Assembly (NCBI RefSeq): GCF_000819785.1
Contig: NZ_CDBK01000044.1
Coordinates: forward strand, 62,001-126,000
Source: Aeromonas caviae
Lineage (GTDB): Bacteria; Pseudomonadota; Gammaproteobacteria; Enterobacterales; Aeromonadaceae
Length of the DNA stretch: 64,000 nt
Direction of reading: 5' to 3'
The notes under the pieces were generated by a model. That model was not told the origin of the DNA and made no database searches. It saw only the letters and a program-made list of their open reading frames with translations. Position 1 is the stretch's first letter. Each line of letters opens with the position of its first letter. Both the position numbers and the translations under genes were made by a program. Shown piece by piece: positions 1 through 9,262 of this stretch.

Positions 1-138
1 AGGATCGCCGTCACCCCGGATACCCTGTTTGGCAGCACCGGGCCAGGGGCCGAGTCTATCGGCAAGCGCGTCGCCCTGACAGTGCGTCTGCCGGATGAGA
101 GCGAGCTGGCGTTTGCCCTCTATCGGGGGAACTACTGA
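1..138 (+). CDS. mshD: MSHA pilus minor pilin MshD, C-terminal end (partial)
   Basis: An open frame runs from base 1 to a TGA at 136-138 and encodes 45 residues ending in LYRGNY. The 5' part lies outside the window. The stop overlaps the mshO ATG by one base (TGATG), which shows translational coupling in the msh operon. The short tail has no diagnostic motif. The name rests on position: in MSHA clusters mshD directly precedes mshO, mshP and mshQ, all three of which follow here. It would be a type IV pilin-like minor subunit of the mannose-sensitive haemagglutinin pilus. Confidence 0.7.
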   Translation, partial: RIAVTPDTLFGSTGPGAESIGKRVALTVRLPDESELAFALYRGNY

Positions 139-1010
139 TGGACCAGCCGCACTCCCGTTATGCCGCGTCCGATGACGCAGCTGTGACCATACCCCGTTAC
201 CGCGTCCGATCAGGCTTCGCTCATCGAGCCTGCGCCCAACCTGGGCGGGGGCGGGGCTTCACCCTGGTGGAGCTGGTGATGGTGATCCTGCTGCTCGGGG
301 TGATGGCGACCTTCTCCAGCCAGTTTATCGGCATCGGCACCCAGATTTACGGGGATGCCAGCCGCCGCGAGCAGCTGATGAGCGATGCCCGCTTCGCCCT
401 GGAGCGGCTCAACCGCGAGCTGCGCGATGCGGTCCCCGGCTCGGTGCGCATCGAGGATGAGGCGGGCAAGGGGGCGGATCAGGGGACCTGCCTGCGCTTC
501 TGGCCCATCGCCACCGCCAGCCGCTATCTGGGCTCAGTGGCCAGCGCCGGGCTCAACATAGTGGTGCCGGACGCGCTGCCGCGAGAGAAGGACCAGGCCA
601 TCGTCTATCCTCTCGCCGATCCGGCACTCGGCCTGGATCAGGGGTGTCTCCATGGCAACTGCGTGGCCGCCGTCACCTCGGTGGGGAGCCCGATCTCGGG
701 GGCCTTGCCGCTGACGGTGGATGGCACCTTCGCCAAGGAGTCCCCCGGGCAGCGCATCTATTTTGCCCGTCAGCAGGTGCGTTACTGCGTGACGAATGCC
801 GCCCTGACCCGGGTCAGCGCCGCCATCGGTGCTGACATCAGCCTGGGCACCTCGGCCCTCATGGCCGAGCATATCCGCCCCGCGTCCTATTACTTCTACC
901 GGGAGCCCGCCGCCTTCAACCAGAGCGAGGTGGGGCTGCGGCTGGAGTTCGAGCAGCGCGACGAGCGCGTCGTCTTCCACCACAAGCTGGAGACCCTCAA
1001 TGTGCCCTGA
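138..1010 (+). CDS. mshO: MSHA pilus biogenesis protein MshO (pseudopilin)
   Basis: A 290-residue protein with a class III prepilin signal: Gly40 followed by FTLVELVMVI, with Glu at mature position 5 and a hydrophobic helix to about residue 60. Prepilin peptidase would cut after Gly40 and the protein would join the MSHA pilus assembly machinery in the inner membrane. The rest is a globular pilin-like domain with several cysteines. The leader before the cleavage site is 40 residues, whereas type IV prepilin leaders are usually about 5-25. Its DNA (about 155-245) is palindromic and looks like an inserted repeat. The start is the ATG overlapping the mshD stop. No better start lies closer to the cleavage site. 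Confidence 0.88.
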   Translation: MDQPHSRYAASDDAAVTIPRYRVRSGFAHRACAQPGRGRGFTLVELVMVILLLGVMATFSSQFIGIGTQIYGDASRREQLMSDARFALERLNRELRDAVPGSVRIEDEAGKGADQGTCLRFWPIATASRYLGSVASAGLNIVVPDALPREKDQAIVYPLADPALGLDQGCLHGNCVAAVTSVGSPISGALPLTVDGTFAKESPGQRIYFARQQVRYCVTNAALTRVSAAIGADISLGTSALMAEHIRPASYYFYREPAAFNQSEVGLRLEFEQRDERVVFHHKLETLNVP

Positions 1011-1467
1011 CACTCCCACCATGGTGAGGTCCCAGCGGGGCAGCTCCATCCTGATCGCGCTCTTTGTCATCGTCATCATGGCCCTGCTGGCGGCGGCCAT
1101 GGGGCGTTTCCTGGTGGACAGCAGCGAGAAGCATACGGTGGAGGTGCGCGGCGTGCGTGCCCTGATGGCGGCCCAGAGCGGGCTCGAAGTTGCACTGTAC
1201 CGGCTCTATCCCAATGGGGAGTGGCAGGGGCAGGCCAGCCGGTGCGTCCCCATAGCGCTCGACTTCACCGAGCCCGGGCTTGCCGGGTGTCAGGCCAGCA
1301 TCACCTGCAACAGGGTGACGGTGAGTGCGGCCGGAGGGACCCAGACCGGATACCGATTCAGCAGCGAAGGGCGCTGTGGCCAGCCCGATGCCGGCAGCGG
1401 CCCGAACCCCGATTTTGCCGTCAGCCGCACCCTGGTGGCGGAAGCCTTTGATGGAGCGACGCCATGA
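1000..1467 (+). CDS. mshP: MSHA biogenesis protein MshP
   Basis: A small protein (155 residues from the ATG at 1000) with an N-terminal pilin-like segment, QRGSSILIALFVIVIMALL, and a Cys-containing globular part. It lies between mshO and mshQ as in other MSHA loci, where MshP is an inner-membrane pseudopilin-like assembly factor. The ATG at 1000 is preceded by GGAG at 989-992 and overlaps the mshO stop by 11 bases. A second in-frame ATG at 1021 would give the shorter MVRSQRGSS start and has no clear ribosome binding site. The start is therefore likely but not certain. The stop TGA at 1465-1467 is followed closely by mshQ. Confidence 0.82.
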   Translation: MCPDTPTMVRSQRGSSILIALFVIVIMALLAAAMGRFLVDSSEKHTVEVRGVRALMAAQSGLEVALYRLYPNGEWQGQASRCVPIALDFTEPGLAGCQASITCNRVTVSAAGGTQTGYRFSSEGRCGQPDAGSGPNPDFAVSRTLVAEAFDGATP

Positions 1468-1492
1468 GCCCCCTGCCAAGGAGCCAGACCCC

Positions 1493-4400
1493 ATGAAGTC
1501 CAGCCAGCCTCTTCGCGGCGCCCTGTTGTGGATCTTGCTGGGATCCACCTCGGTGCAGGCCGCCAGCCAGTGTACCGAAGCCTTCCTCTTCCCGGTGCAG
1601 AGCCACGCCTCCCCCGGCGTGCTGAGCATGAACAATGAAAGCAAGATCATCAGCACCACTGTGGGGGCCAGTTACCCCTTCCTGACCAAAAACATCCAGC
1701 CCAACGCCAACTGCAACAACGGTGGTTTCTGGAACAACGGCACCTGGGTCTCCAATTGCAACGTCAGCGGCACCCTTGCCAGTGTGCTCAAGGATGTGAC
1801 CTTCATCAGCGATCCCGACGCGTTTCCGGCCAACCCGGGGGGCTTCCCCTCCTACAGCGGGAAAAATGATCTCGCTTGCGACGGGACCACCTCTCCTGCT
1901 GCCGGTGACTACAAGAACGCCTCGTGGGGGGGCAACAGCTGCGTGGCGACCCTGAAATCGGGCCAGACCTATCGCTTCGATACCTTGTCTATCAGCGAAG
2001 GGGCGATGCTCAACCTCAACGGTGCGACCGTCTATGCCCAGAAGATGACCATCAAGAATGGTTACAACAGTGGCGTCACCGGGTCGGGAGATCTTCATGT
2101 GAACGATCTGACGGTGACGGGTCAGGGCAAGCTCAATGACGCCAGGGTCACCGTCTACAGCACCCTTGAGGTCTCGGGCAATGGCAATACCGGGACTGCC
2201 GTCTTCCAGCCGCACTACCTGGACAAGGTCACCATGGAGGTCTCTGCCAGTGGCCAGAGCGTGCTCATGGGGGCAGGGGACTGGTTTATCAAAAGCCTGG
2301 GGATGAAGAGCAACAGTGCCATGACCTTCCAGGGGCAGAGCTCCCTCGCCGTCTATGGGCTCAAGATGGAAAACGAGAGCCGGATCTCCGCTGCGGGGAG
2401 TCGCAGCGACCTGACGCTCCAGCTTCACCAGACCCTGGAGGTGAGTGGCAACGGCACCATCAACGGATATCTGCAGGCCCGCTACCTCAAGACGTTCAAA
2501 CACCAGAGCACCTCCAACATCAATTTCTACTTTCGTGGCGGCAACCACTGGATAGACAAGATGGAGCTCGGTCAGAACGACAAGCTGATCTTTGACAGCG
2601 GCAGTGCCGCGAGGTTGTACATCAAGAGCGATCTGGCCCTGAGCGACCAGATGGAGGTCAATGCCGGGGGCAAGGCCAACGACCTGATGATGTATCACTT
2701 CGGCAAGGTCACCATGAGCGGCAACACCAAACTCAACGCCATTCTCTATGTGAACACCGGGGATCTGGCCATGAGTGGTCAGGCCGTGCTGACCGGTGCC
2801 GTGTCGGCGGTGAACGTCTCCATGACCAACAACAGCAAGGTGATCCACGAGCCCTTCAACGGCGACTGGCCGGGCATGTGTGAAGACCCACTGACCTGTT
2901 TCAGCGACGACTTCTCCGCCAGCACCCTTGGCAGCGACTGGGTGGTGGCTCAACGCAATGGCAGCACCTTGCCCTCTTTGCAAAACGGTCGCCTGCGGCT
3001 GACCCAGAATACGACCAACCAGGCCACCTCTGCGACCTTCCAGCGCCTCTTCCCGGGGGCCAGCAATCTGGTGACTATCGAGTTCGATCAGTATGCCTAC
3101 AAGACCTCCGGCTCGAGCGGGGCGGACGGGATGGCGGTGGTGCTCTCCGATGCGACGATCACGCCCCAGCCCGGCGCCTTCGGTGGCCCGCTGGGTTATG
3201 GCTTCAAGACCGGGATCAGCGGTTTTGCCGGTGGCTGGATGGGGGTCGGTATCGACGAATACGGCAACTATGCCAACGAGGGGGGCTCCTATAATCCCGG
3301 GTCTCGTCCTCAGGCCGTTTCCATTCGTGGCTCCGGTGCCAGCTCGGGGACCTCGGGCTATCGCTATCTGGCGGGAACGGCGAGCAACCTGAGCCCGGCA
3401 GTGGACAGCGGAACCAATGGCAACCGCCCCCATCGTTACCGCATCACCATTGACTCGCGCACTGCCGGCAGTTCACTTGCGTCGGTTGAGCGGAACACGG
3501 GCTCGGGCTACACCATGCTGGTGGGGCCCATCAATATGGTGAACCAGACGGGGCAGGCGGCGGTGCCCGCCAACTTCCTGCTGTCGCTCACCGGCTCCAC
3601 CGGTTCTGTGACGAACTACCATGAGCTCGACAACGTCCGGATCTGCGCCCTCAAATCCAATCCGGTGGGCACCCAGATCGATCACTTCGAGTTCGATCAC
3701 TCCGGTCAGGCCCTGACCTGCAACCCGGAGACCCTCGTCATACGGGCCTGCGCCAACGCCAGTTGCAGCCAACTGTTCACGGACCCGGTGAGCGCCATCC
3801 TGACCCCCCTCAAGAATGGCAGCAACGGCTGGATAGCCGACAGCCAGGTGAGCTACAACGGCAACACGGCCACCGTGAATTTCAGCGGCGGCACGACCAC
3901 CTTGCAGCTACGCAACAATCTGGCGACGGCCATCACAGTGGGGGTGAGCGGCTCGACGCCGTCCACCAAACCCCTGAGCACCACCCTGTGCCGCGCCGGC
4001 AGTGGTGCCCTGAGCGCCGCCGCCTGTACCTTGAGCTTTGCCGACAGCGGCTTCCTGTTCAATGTGCCGGATACCCTGGCCAACAGGCCCCAAGATGTAG
4101 TGATCAGTGCCGTCAAAAAGGACAATGCGACCCAGCAGTGTGTCCCCGGTTTTACCGGTGAGCGTTCGGTCGGCTTCTGGGGAACGTATGTCACCCCGAA
4201 TGACAATTCTGCCGGGAGTCAGATGGCGATAGATGGCAAGACGATTTCGACTTATGCCGCCAATGTAGTCTCGCCAGCGGCGACAACCCTCAATTTGACC
4301 TTCGATGGTCAAGGCAAGGCGACGTTGAAGAGTGTTCGCTATCCGGATGCAGGCCAGATGCGGCTTAATGCCCGCCACGATGGCAGCGGGGATACCGCAG

Positions 4401-5851
4401 GGCTGGTGATGACGGGCTCGGATCTGTTCGTGAGCCGCCCGGTAGGGCTCTGCATCACGCCCACCCAGGGGACCTGTGCGGCAGGGGATATCACCTGCCC
4501 TGTGTTCAAGAGGACGGGAGACAGCTTCTCGCTCAATATCCAGGCCATGGCGTGGCAGAGCGACAGCGATGGGGATATCTGCATCGGCAATGGCACCACC
4601 CCCAACTTCGTGTTGTCCGACATCGCCCTGACCAGCGAGCTGGTGGCCCCTCAGGGTGGTGTGGCCGCCCAGGTCACCCCGACCAGGTACAGCCATGTTG
4701 CAGCCAGTGCCAGCCTCAATACACCCGCCCTCAGCCTCAATGAGGTCGGGGTCTTCAGGATCAAGGCAACGCCACCGGTGGCAACGTCGCCAGAGGGAAG
4801 CACAGTATCAACGGGCTATTTCGGTTACTCCATCCCTCCCGCCACCAGCGTGCCGCTGGGGCGCTTCGTACCCTGGGACTTCAACATGACGAGCGGTACC
4901 GTCACCCCGGCCTGCGGTGGTTTCAGTTATATGAGCCAGCCATTCGGGGTACAGACCGTGGTGGAGGCGCGCAACAAGGAAGGGAGTGTCACGAGGAACT
5001 ACCGTGATGCCTTTGCCAGAGGGGCCCTCACCCTGGTGGCCGCCAACAATCAGGACGGGGTGGACAGATCCAATCGGCTGGCGCCGCTGGCCGCCAGCTG
5101 GACCGAAGGAACAGGCAAGCAGTCAGGTCAAACCCGCTTTATGCGGCTGCGCGAACTGACCCCTAGCCTGACCGCACCGGAAGAGCCCTTGCCGCTCCTG
5201 CGACTAGGGCTCAGAGTAACGGACGGTGAGACTCCTGAGACCAGCTTCCTCAGCGGTCGGAACATGAATCCAGCCGTCAGCGGCACTTGCCAGAGCGGGG
5301 TGAACTGCACCGCCAAACAGCTCTCCATTCCGAAGGGATCGGACGATACCATGATCGCCTACTACGGCCGGCTGCTCGCCAGCACCCGTCAGGGGGTCGA
5401 TAGCGCCCCGCTGGCGCTGCCCCTGCAGGTGCAATATTTCGAAGGGGGCCTGTGGCGAGCCAATTCGCAAGATAGGCGAGCCAATTCGCAAGATATCTGT
5501 ACCCAGATCTCCCTAGCGGGAGGTGGTATCGTCTTTACCGATGCGGAGCAACGCTATGACTCCGCGACGGGGGATCTGATCCTCAAAGACGGTACCCGCA
5601 TTCGCCTTGGTCTCGGCAATGTGGCTCCGGGCGGTACTCAGGTCGGTTTCGACGCAGGCGAGACCCGGTTCCACTTCGCGCCGCCCAATCAGGCGGTGCG
5701 CATTCCCTATCGGATCGTGCTGGAGCAACAGCCATCCCAACCCGTCTGGTTGGCGGATCCCGCCACGACGGGTCATCTGCAGGGGGAGGCAATTTTTGGT
5801 CGGGATCGGGGCAATGATCGGATTATTTATCGCCGCGAAGTGATGCCCTGA
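1493..5851 (+). CDS. mshQ: MSHA biogenesis protein MshQ (large secreted lectin-like protein)
   Basis: 1452 residues from the ATG at 1493, which has AGGAG about 10 bases upstream. A Sec signal peptide (MKSSQPLRG...VQA) covers about residues 1-23. The N-terminal third is rich in short Gly/Asn/Thr repeats of beta-helix type. Residues about 468-722 (starting CFSDDF) resemble the L-type lectin/LamG fold. The C-terminal ~600 residues match the region shared by MshQ proteins (DUF6701, assigned from memory of the family). It closes the msh operon, and a strong terminator follows. The role is surface or pilus-associated, possibly at the pilus tip or in adhesion, which is inference. A 21-bp tandem duplication lies at 5454-5495. 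Confidence 0.85.
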   Translation: MKSSQPLRGALLWILLGSTSVQAASQCTEAFLFPVQSHASPGVLSMNNESKIISTTVGASYPFLTKNIQPNANCNNGGFWNNGTWVSNCNVSGTLASVLKDVTFISDPDAFPANPGGFPSYSGKNDLACDGTTSPAAGDYKNASWGGNSCVATLKSGQTYRFDTLSISEGAMLNLNGATVYAQKMTIKNGYNSGVTGSGDLHVNDLTVTGQGKLNDARVTVYSTLEVSGNGNTGTAVFQPHYLDKVTMEVSASGQSVLMGAGDWFIKSLGMKSNSAMTFQGQSSLAVYGLKMENESRISAAGSRSDLTLQLHQTLEVSGNGTINGYLQARYLKTFKHQSTSNINFYFRGGNHWIDKMELGQNDKLIFDSGSAARLYIKSDLALSDQMEVNAGGKANDLMMYHFGKVTMSGNTKLNAILYVNTGDLAMSGQAVLTGAVSAVNVSMTNNSKVIHEPFNGDWPGMCEDPLTCFSDDFSASTLGSDWVVAQRNGSTLPSLQNGRLRLTQNTTNQATSATFQRLFPGASNLVTIEFDQYAYKTSGSSGADGMAVVLSDATITPQPGAFGGPLGYGFKTGISGFAGGWMGVGIDEYGNYANEGGSYNPGSRPQAVSIRGSGASSGTSGYRYLAGTASNLSPAVDSGTNGNRPHRYRITIDSRTAGSSLASVERNTGSGYTMLVGPINMVNQTGQAAVPANFLLSLTGSTGSVTNYHELDNVRICALKSNPVGTQIDHFEFDHSGQALTCNPETLVIRACANASCSQLFTDPVSAILTPLKNGSNGWIADSQVSYNGNTATVNFSGGTTTLQLRNNLATAITVGVSGSTPSTKPLSTTLCRAGSGALSAAACTLSFADSGFLFNVPDTLANRPQDVVISAVKKDNATQQCVPGFTGERSVGFWGTYVTPNDNSAGSQMAIDGKTISTYAANVVSPAATTLNLTFDGQGKATLKSVRYPDAGQMRLNARHDGSGDTAGLVMTGSDLFVSRPVGLCITPTQGTCAAGDITCPVFKRTGDSFSLNIQAMAWQSDSDGDICIGNGTTPNFVLSDIALTSELVAPQGGVAAQVTPTRYSHVAASASLNTPALSLNEVGVFRIKATPPVATSPEGSTVSTGYFGYSIPPATSVPLGRFVPWDFNMTSGTVTPACGGFSYMSQPFGVQTVVEARNKEGSVTRNYRDAFARGALTLVAANNQDGVDRSNRLAPLAASWTEGTGKQSGQTRFMRLRELTPSLTAPEEPLPLLRLGLRVTDGETPETSFLSGRNMNPAVSGTCQSGVNCTAKQLSIPKGSDDTMIAYYGRLLASTRQGVDSAPLALPLQVQYFEGGLWRANSQDRRANSQDICTQISLAGGGIVFTDAEQRYDSATGDLILKDGTRIRLGLGNVAPGGTQVGFDAGETRFHFAPPNQAVRIPYRIVLEQQPSQPVWLADPATTGHLQGEAIFGRDRGNDRIIYRREVMP
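5454..5495 (+). repeat. 21-bp perfect tandem duplication inside mshQ
   Basis: Units 5454-5474 and 5475-5495 are identical 21-mers in frame within mshQ. They encode RANSQDR followed by RANSQDI. Being in frame and perfect, the duplication looks recent and could change copy number by slippage. Confidence 0.95.
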
Positions 5852-5868
5852 CACCCGGGCTGACACGG

Positions 5869-5913
5869 GGAGATAGACGCATTGCTGTACAGCGGCGTCT
5901 TATCTCCTTGTTT
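5869..5913 (+). terminator. Intrinsic terminator after the msh operon
   Basis: GGAGATAGACGC (5869-5880) pairs with GCGTCTTATCTCC (5895-5907) with one bulged base and a 14-base loop, followed by TTGTTT. It lies 18 bases after the mshQ stop and separates the pilus operon from mreB. Confidence 0.8.
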
Positions 5914-5993
5914 CGTAGTGTTTGTCGGCCTGAGCGGGTGAGTGATGACTCGCATTTTTGTCGCGCCTGATTGATTGGCGACAGTTTGAGCGC

Positions 5994-6022
5994 TTGCCCA
6001 TTGGGGTGGGCATTGGTAAAGT
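5994..6022 (+). promoter_or_regulatory. Candidate sigma-70 promoter of mreB
   Basis: TTGCCC (5994-5999) and TAAAGT (6017-6022) are separated by exactly 17 bases and lie 45 bases before the mreB ATG. This is the best-spaced pair in the 200-bp gap. Both hexamers deviate from consensus. Confidence 0.35.
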
Positions 6023-6025
6023 TAG

Positions 6026-7108
<1,083 letters not shown>

Positions 7109-7115
7109 GACCCAA

Positions 7116-7141
7116 AGCCGGCCGAGCGCCGGCTCTTTTTT
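7116..7141 (+). terminator. Intrinsic terminator between mreB and mreC
   Basis: AGCCGGC (7116-7122), loop CGAGC, GCCGGCT (7128-7134), then CTTTTTT. The stem is perfect and lies only 9 bases before the mreC ATG, so mreC is reached by read-through or from a promoter inside mreB. Confidence 0.85.
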
Positions 7142-7149
7142 GACGACTC

Positions 7150-8058
7150 ATGAAACCCATCTTCGGTAGAGGCCCTTCGCTTCAGTTACGGTTGTTTCTC
7201 GCCGTCATCATCTCCGTCGCTGCCATCGTCGCGGATTCCCGCTTCGGTGTGTTCAGCCATGTCCGCGTTTATCTGAGCTCCCTGGTGAGCCCGCTGCAAT
7301 ACATCGCCAACGCCCCCGGCACCCTGCTCGACACCATGTCGACCCAGGTGCAGACCCGCGCCGATCTCATCGAGCAGACCAAGCAGCAGGAGCAGCAACT
7401 GTTCACCCTGCGCTCGCGCCTGCTCAAGATGGATCAGCTGGAGCACGAGAACCAGCGTCTGCGCGAGCTGCTGGGGTCGCCGGTACACAAGGAGTCCCGC
7501 AAGATGGTGGCCGAGCTGCTGTCGGTGGATTCCGACCCCTTCAGCCATCAGGTGCTGATCAACAAGGGGGCGCTGGACGGCGTCTACAACGGCCAGCCGG
7601 TGATCAACGATCAGGGGGTGGTCGGTCAGGTGCTCCACGTGGGCTCCACCACCAGTCGCGTCCTGCTCATCACCGACTCCAGCCACGGCATCCCGGTGCG
7701 GGTGCTGCGCAACGACCTGCGCGCCATCGCCTCCGGCAGCGGCGAGCTGGACAAGCTGGAGCTGCGCAACCTGCCCCGCAACACCGACGTCCAGGTCGGC
7801 GATCTGCTGGTGACCTCGGGCCTCGGCGGCCGCTTCCCGGAAGGCTATCCGGTGGCGACCGTGACCCGCTCCGACTACGTAGAGGGCAAGCCCTTCGCCC
7901 AGATCGAGGCCAAGCCGCTGGTGGCGCTGGACCGTCTGCGCTACCTGCTGCTGCTGTGGACCGACAAGAAACCGGAAGTACACGACAAGGATGCCCTTGA
8001 GCCTGCGGCAAGCGCCTCGGCGGCCACGGCAACCTCGGCGGCGGGGGCGACGCGCTGA
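7150..8058 (+). CDS. mreC: Rod shape-determining protein MreC
   Basis: 302 residues: a short cytoplasmic start, one transmembrane helix (about 13-31), a periplasmic coiled coil rich in Gln, Glu and Leu (about 70-105), then the two-barrel MreC domain with the conserved stretch around GVYNGQPVINDQGVVGQV. An Ala/Ser-rich low-complexity tail follows residue 280. MreC links the MreB filament to PBP2 in the periplasm. Its TGA overlaps the mreD ATG (TGATG at 8056-8060), so the two are translationally coupled. Confidence 0.98.
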   Translation: MKPIFGRGPSLQLRLFLAVIISVAAIVADSRFGVFSHVRVYLSSLVSPLQYIANAPGTLLDTMSTQVQTRADLIEQTKQQEQQLFTLRSRLLKMDQLEHENQRLRELLGSPVHKESRKMVAELLSVDSDPFSHQVLINKGALDGVYNGQPVINDQGVVGQVLHVGSTTSRVLLITDSSHGIPVRVLRNDLRAIASGSGELDKLELRNLPRNTDVQVGDLLVTSGLGGRFPEGYPVATVTRSDYVEGKPFAQIEAKPLVALDRLRYLLLLWTDKKPEVHDKDALEPAASASAATATSAAGATR

Positions 8059-8543
8059 TGCTGCAACCCGCCAGCGGCAGGATCTGGATCTGGTGTTCGA
8101 TCCTGCTGGCCCTGTGCCTCTCCATCCTGCCGCTTCCCTTTCAATTCGAACCCTTCCGTCCGGACTGGCTCGCCATGGTGCTCATCTACTGGGCGCTGGC
8201 GCTGCCGCACCGGACCAACGTCGGCACCGCCTGGGTGGCGGGCCTGCTGCTGGACGTGCTGCTCGGCAGCACCCTCGGCGTGCGGGCCATGGCCATGGCC
8301 ATCACCACCTACCTGGCGGCCTTCCAGTTCCAGAAGATCCGCAACTTCTCCCTCTGGCAGCAGGCGCTGATCATCGGTCTGCTCTCCCTGGTGGGGAAGA
8401 TCACCGTGTTCTGGGCGGAACATCTGTTCAGCCGGGCCAGCCTCAACTTCGCCTACTTTTGGTCGACGTTGACGACGATGTTAATATGGCCCTGGATTTT
8501 TATGGTCTTGCGCAAGGTGCGGCGTCGCTTCAATATCAAGTGA
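8058..8543 (+). CDS. mreD: Rod shape-determining membrane protein MreD
   Basis: 161 residues with about five hydrophobic segments and a basic C-terminus (RKVRRRFNIK), matching MreD in length and layout. It is an inner-membrane partner of MreC in the elongasome. It overlaps mreC by one base. The end of the gene (8455-8543) is noticeably less GC-rich than the rest. Confidence 0.96.
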   Translation: MLQPASGRIWIWCSILLALCLSILPLPFQFEPFRPDWLAMVLIYWALALPHRTNVGTAWVAGLLLDVLLGSTLGVRAMAMAITTYLAAFQFQKIRNFSLWQQALIIGLLSLVGKITVFWAEHLFSRASLNFAYFWSTLTTMLIWPWIFMVLRKVRRRFNIK

Positions 8544-8595
8544 ATGTGAATAAAAACAACGCATTGTAACTGCGCATCGTCTCATTGAGTGAAGT

Positions 8596-9183
8596 ATGAA
8601 CAAGCACAACGAACTGCAACTCTATCTCGCCTCGGGCTCCCCCCGCCGGCACGAGCTTCTGACCCGCCTGGGCTACCGTTTCGAGGTCCTCAAGCTGGAT
8701 GTGCCGGAGCTGCGCAACGACGGTGAGAAGCCCCAGGATTACGTCTGCCGGCTGGCCCGCGACAAGGCGATGGCCGGTGTGGCCGCGGCGCCCACGGCGC
8801 TGCCTGTGCTGGGGGCCGACACCATAGTGGTGCTGGGGGAGCGGGTGCTGGAGAAACCCTCCGACCTGCTGGACGCCAAGGACATGCTGGAAGCCCTCTC
8901 CGGGCGGGTACACCAGGTGATGACGGCGGTGGCCCTGGCCACCCCGGAGCGGTGCGATGTGCGGCTGGTCACCACCAACGTGGCGTTTCGCAAGCTGGAC
9001 GAGGCCGAGATCGAAGCCTACTGGCGCACCGGTGAGCCGTGCGACAAGGCGGGCGCCTATGCTATCCAGGGCATTGCCGGCAAATTCGTCAGTCGCCTCG
9101 AGGGGAGCTACAGTGCCGTGGTCGGCCTGCCCCTGCTGGAGACGGACCTGTTGATCAAGCAGCACCTCGAGCAGACCCGGTAA
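8596..9183 (+). CDS. maf: Maf family nucleotide pyrophosphatase (YhdE type, dTTP/UTP)
   Basis: 195 residues with the Maf signature SGSPRR (residues 13-18) and GADTIVVL (about 73-80), whose Asp is the proposed catalytic base. Maf proteins hydrolyse non-canonical or pyrimidine nucleoside triphosphates to monophosphates. Proteins at this locus next to mreD and rng correspond to E. coli YhdE, which prefers dTTP and UTP. Subtype by synteny and overall similarity. Confidence 0.93.
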   Translation: MNKHNELQLYLASGSPRRHELLTRLGYRFEVLKLDVPELRNDGEKPQDYVCRLARDKAMAGVAAAPTALPVLGADTIVVLGERVLEKPSDLLDAKDMLEALSGRVHQVMTAVALATPERCDVRLVTTNVAFRKLDEAEIEAYWRTGEPCDKAGAYAIQGIAGKFVSRLEGSYSAVVGLPLLETDLLIKQHLEQTR

Positions 9184-9262
9184 TCCTCTCGTCAGCAGTG
9201 CGCTGCTGAGTTACCCGTTGTTCGTCGTGCCAGAATTCAAAACTAGAAAGGCAAGGTAACTT

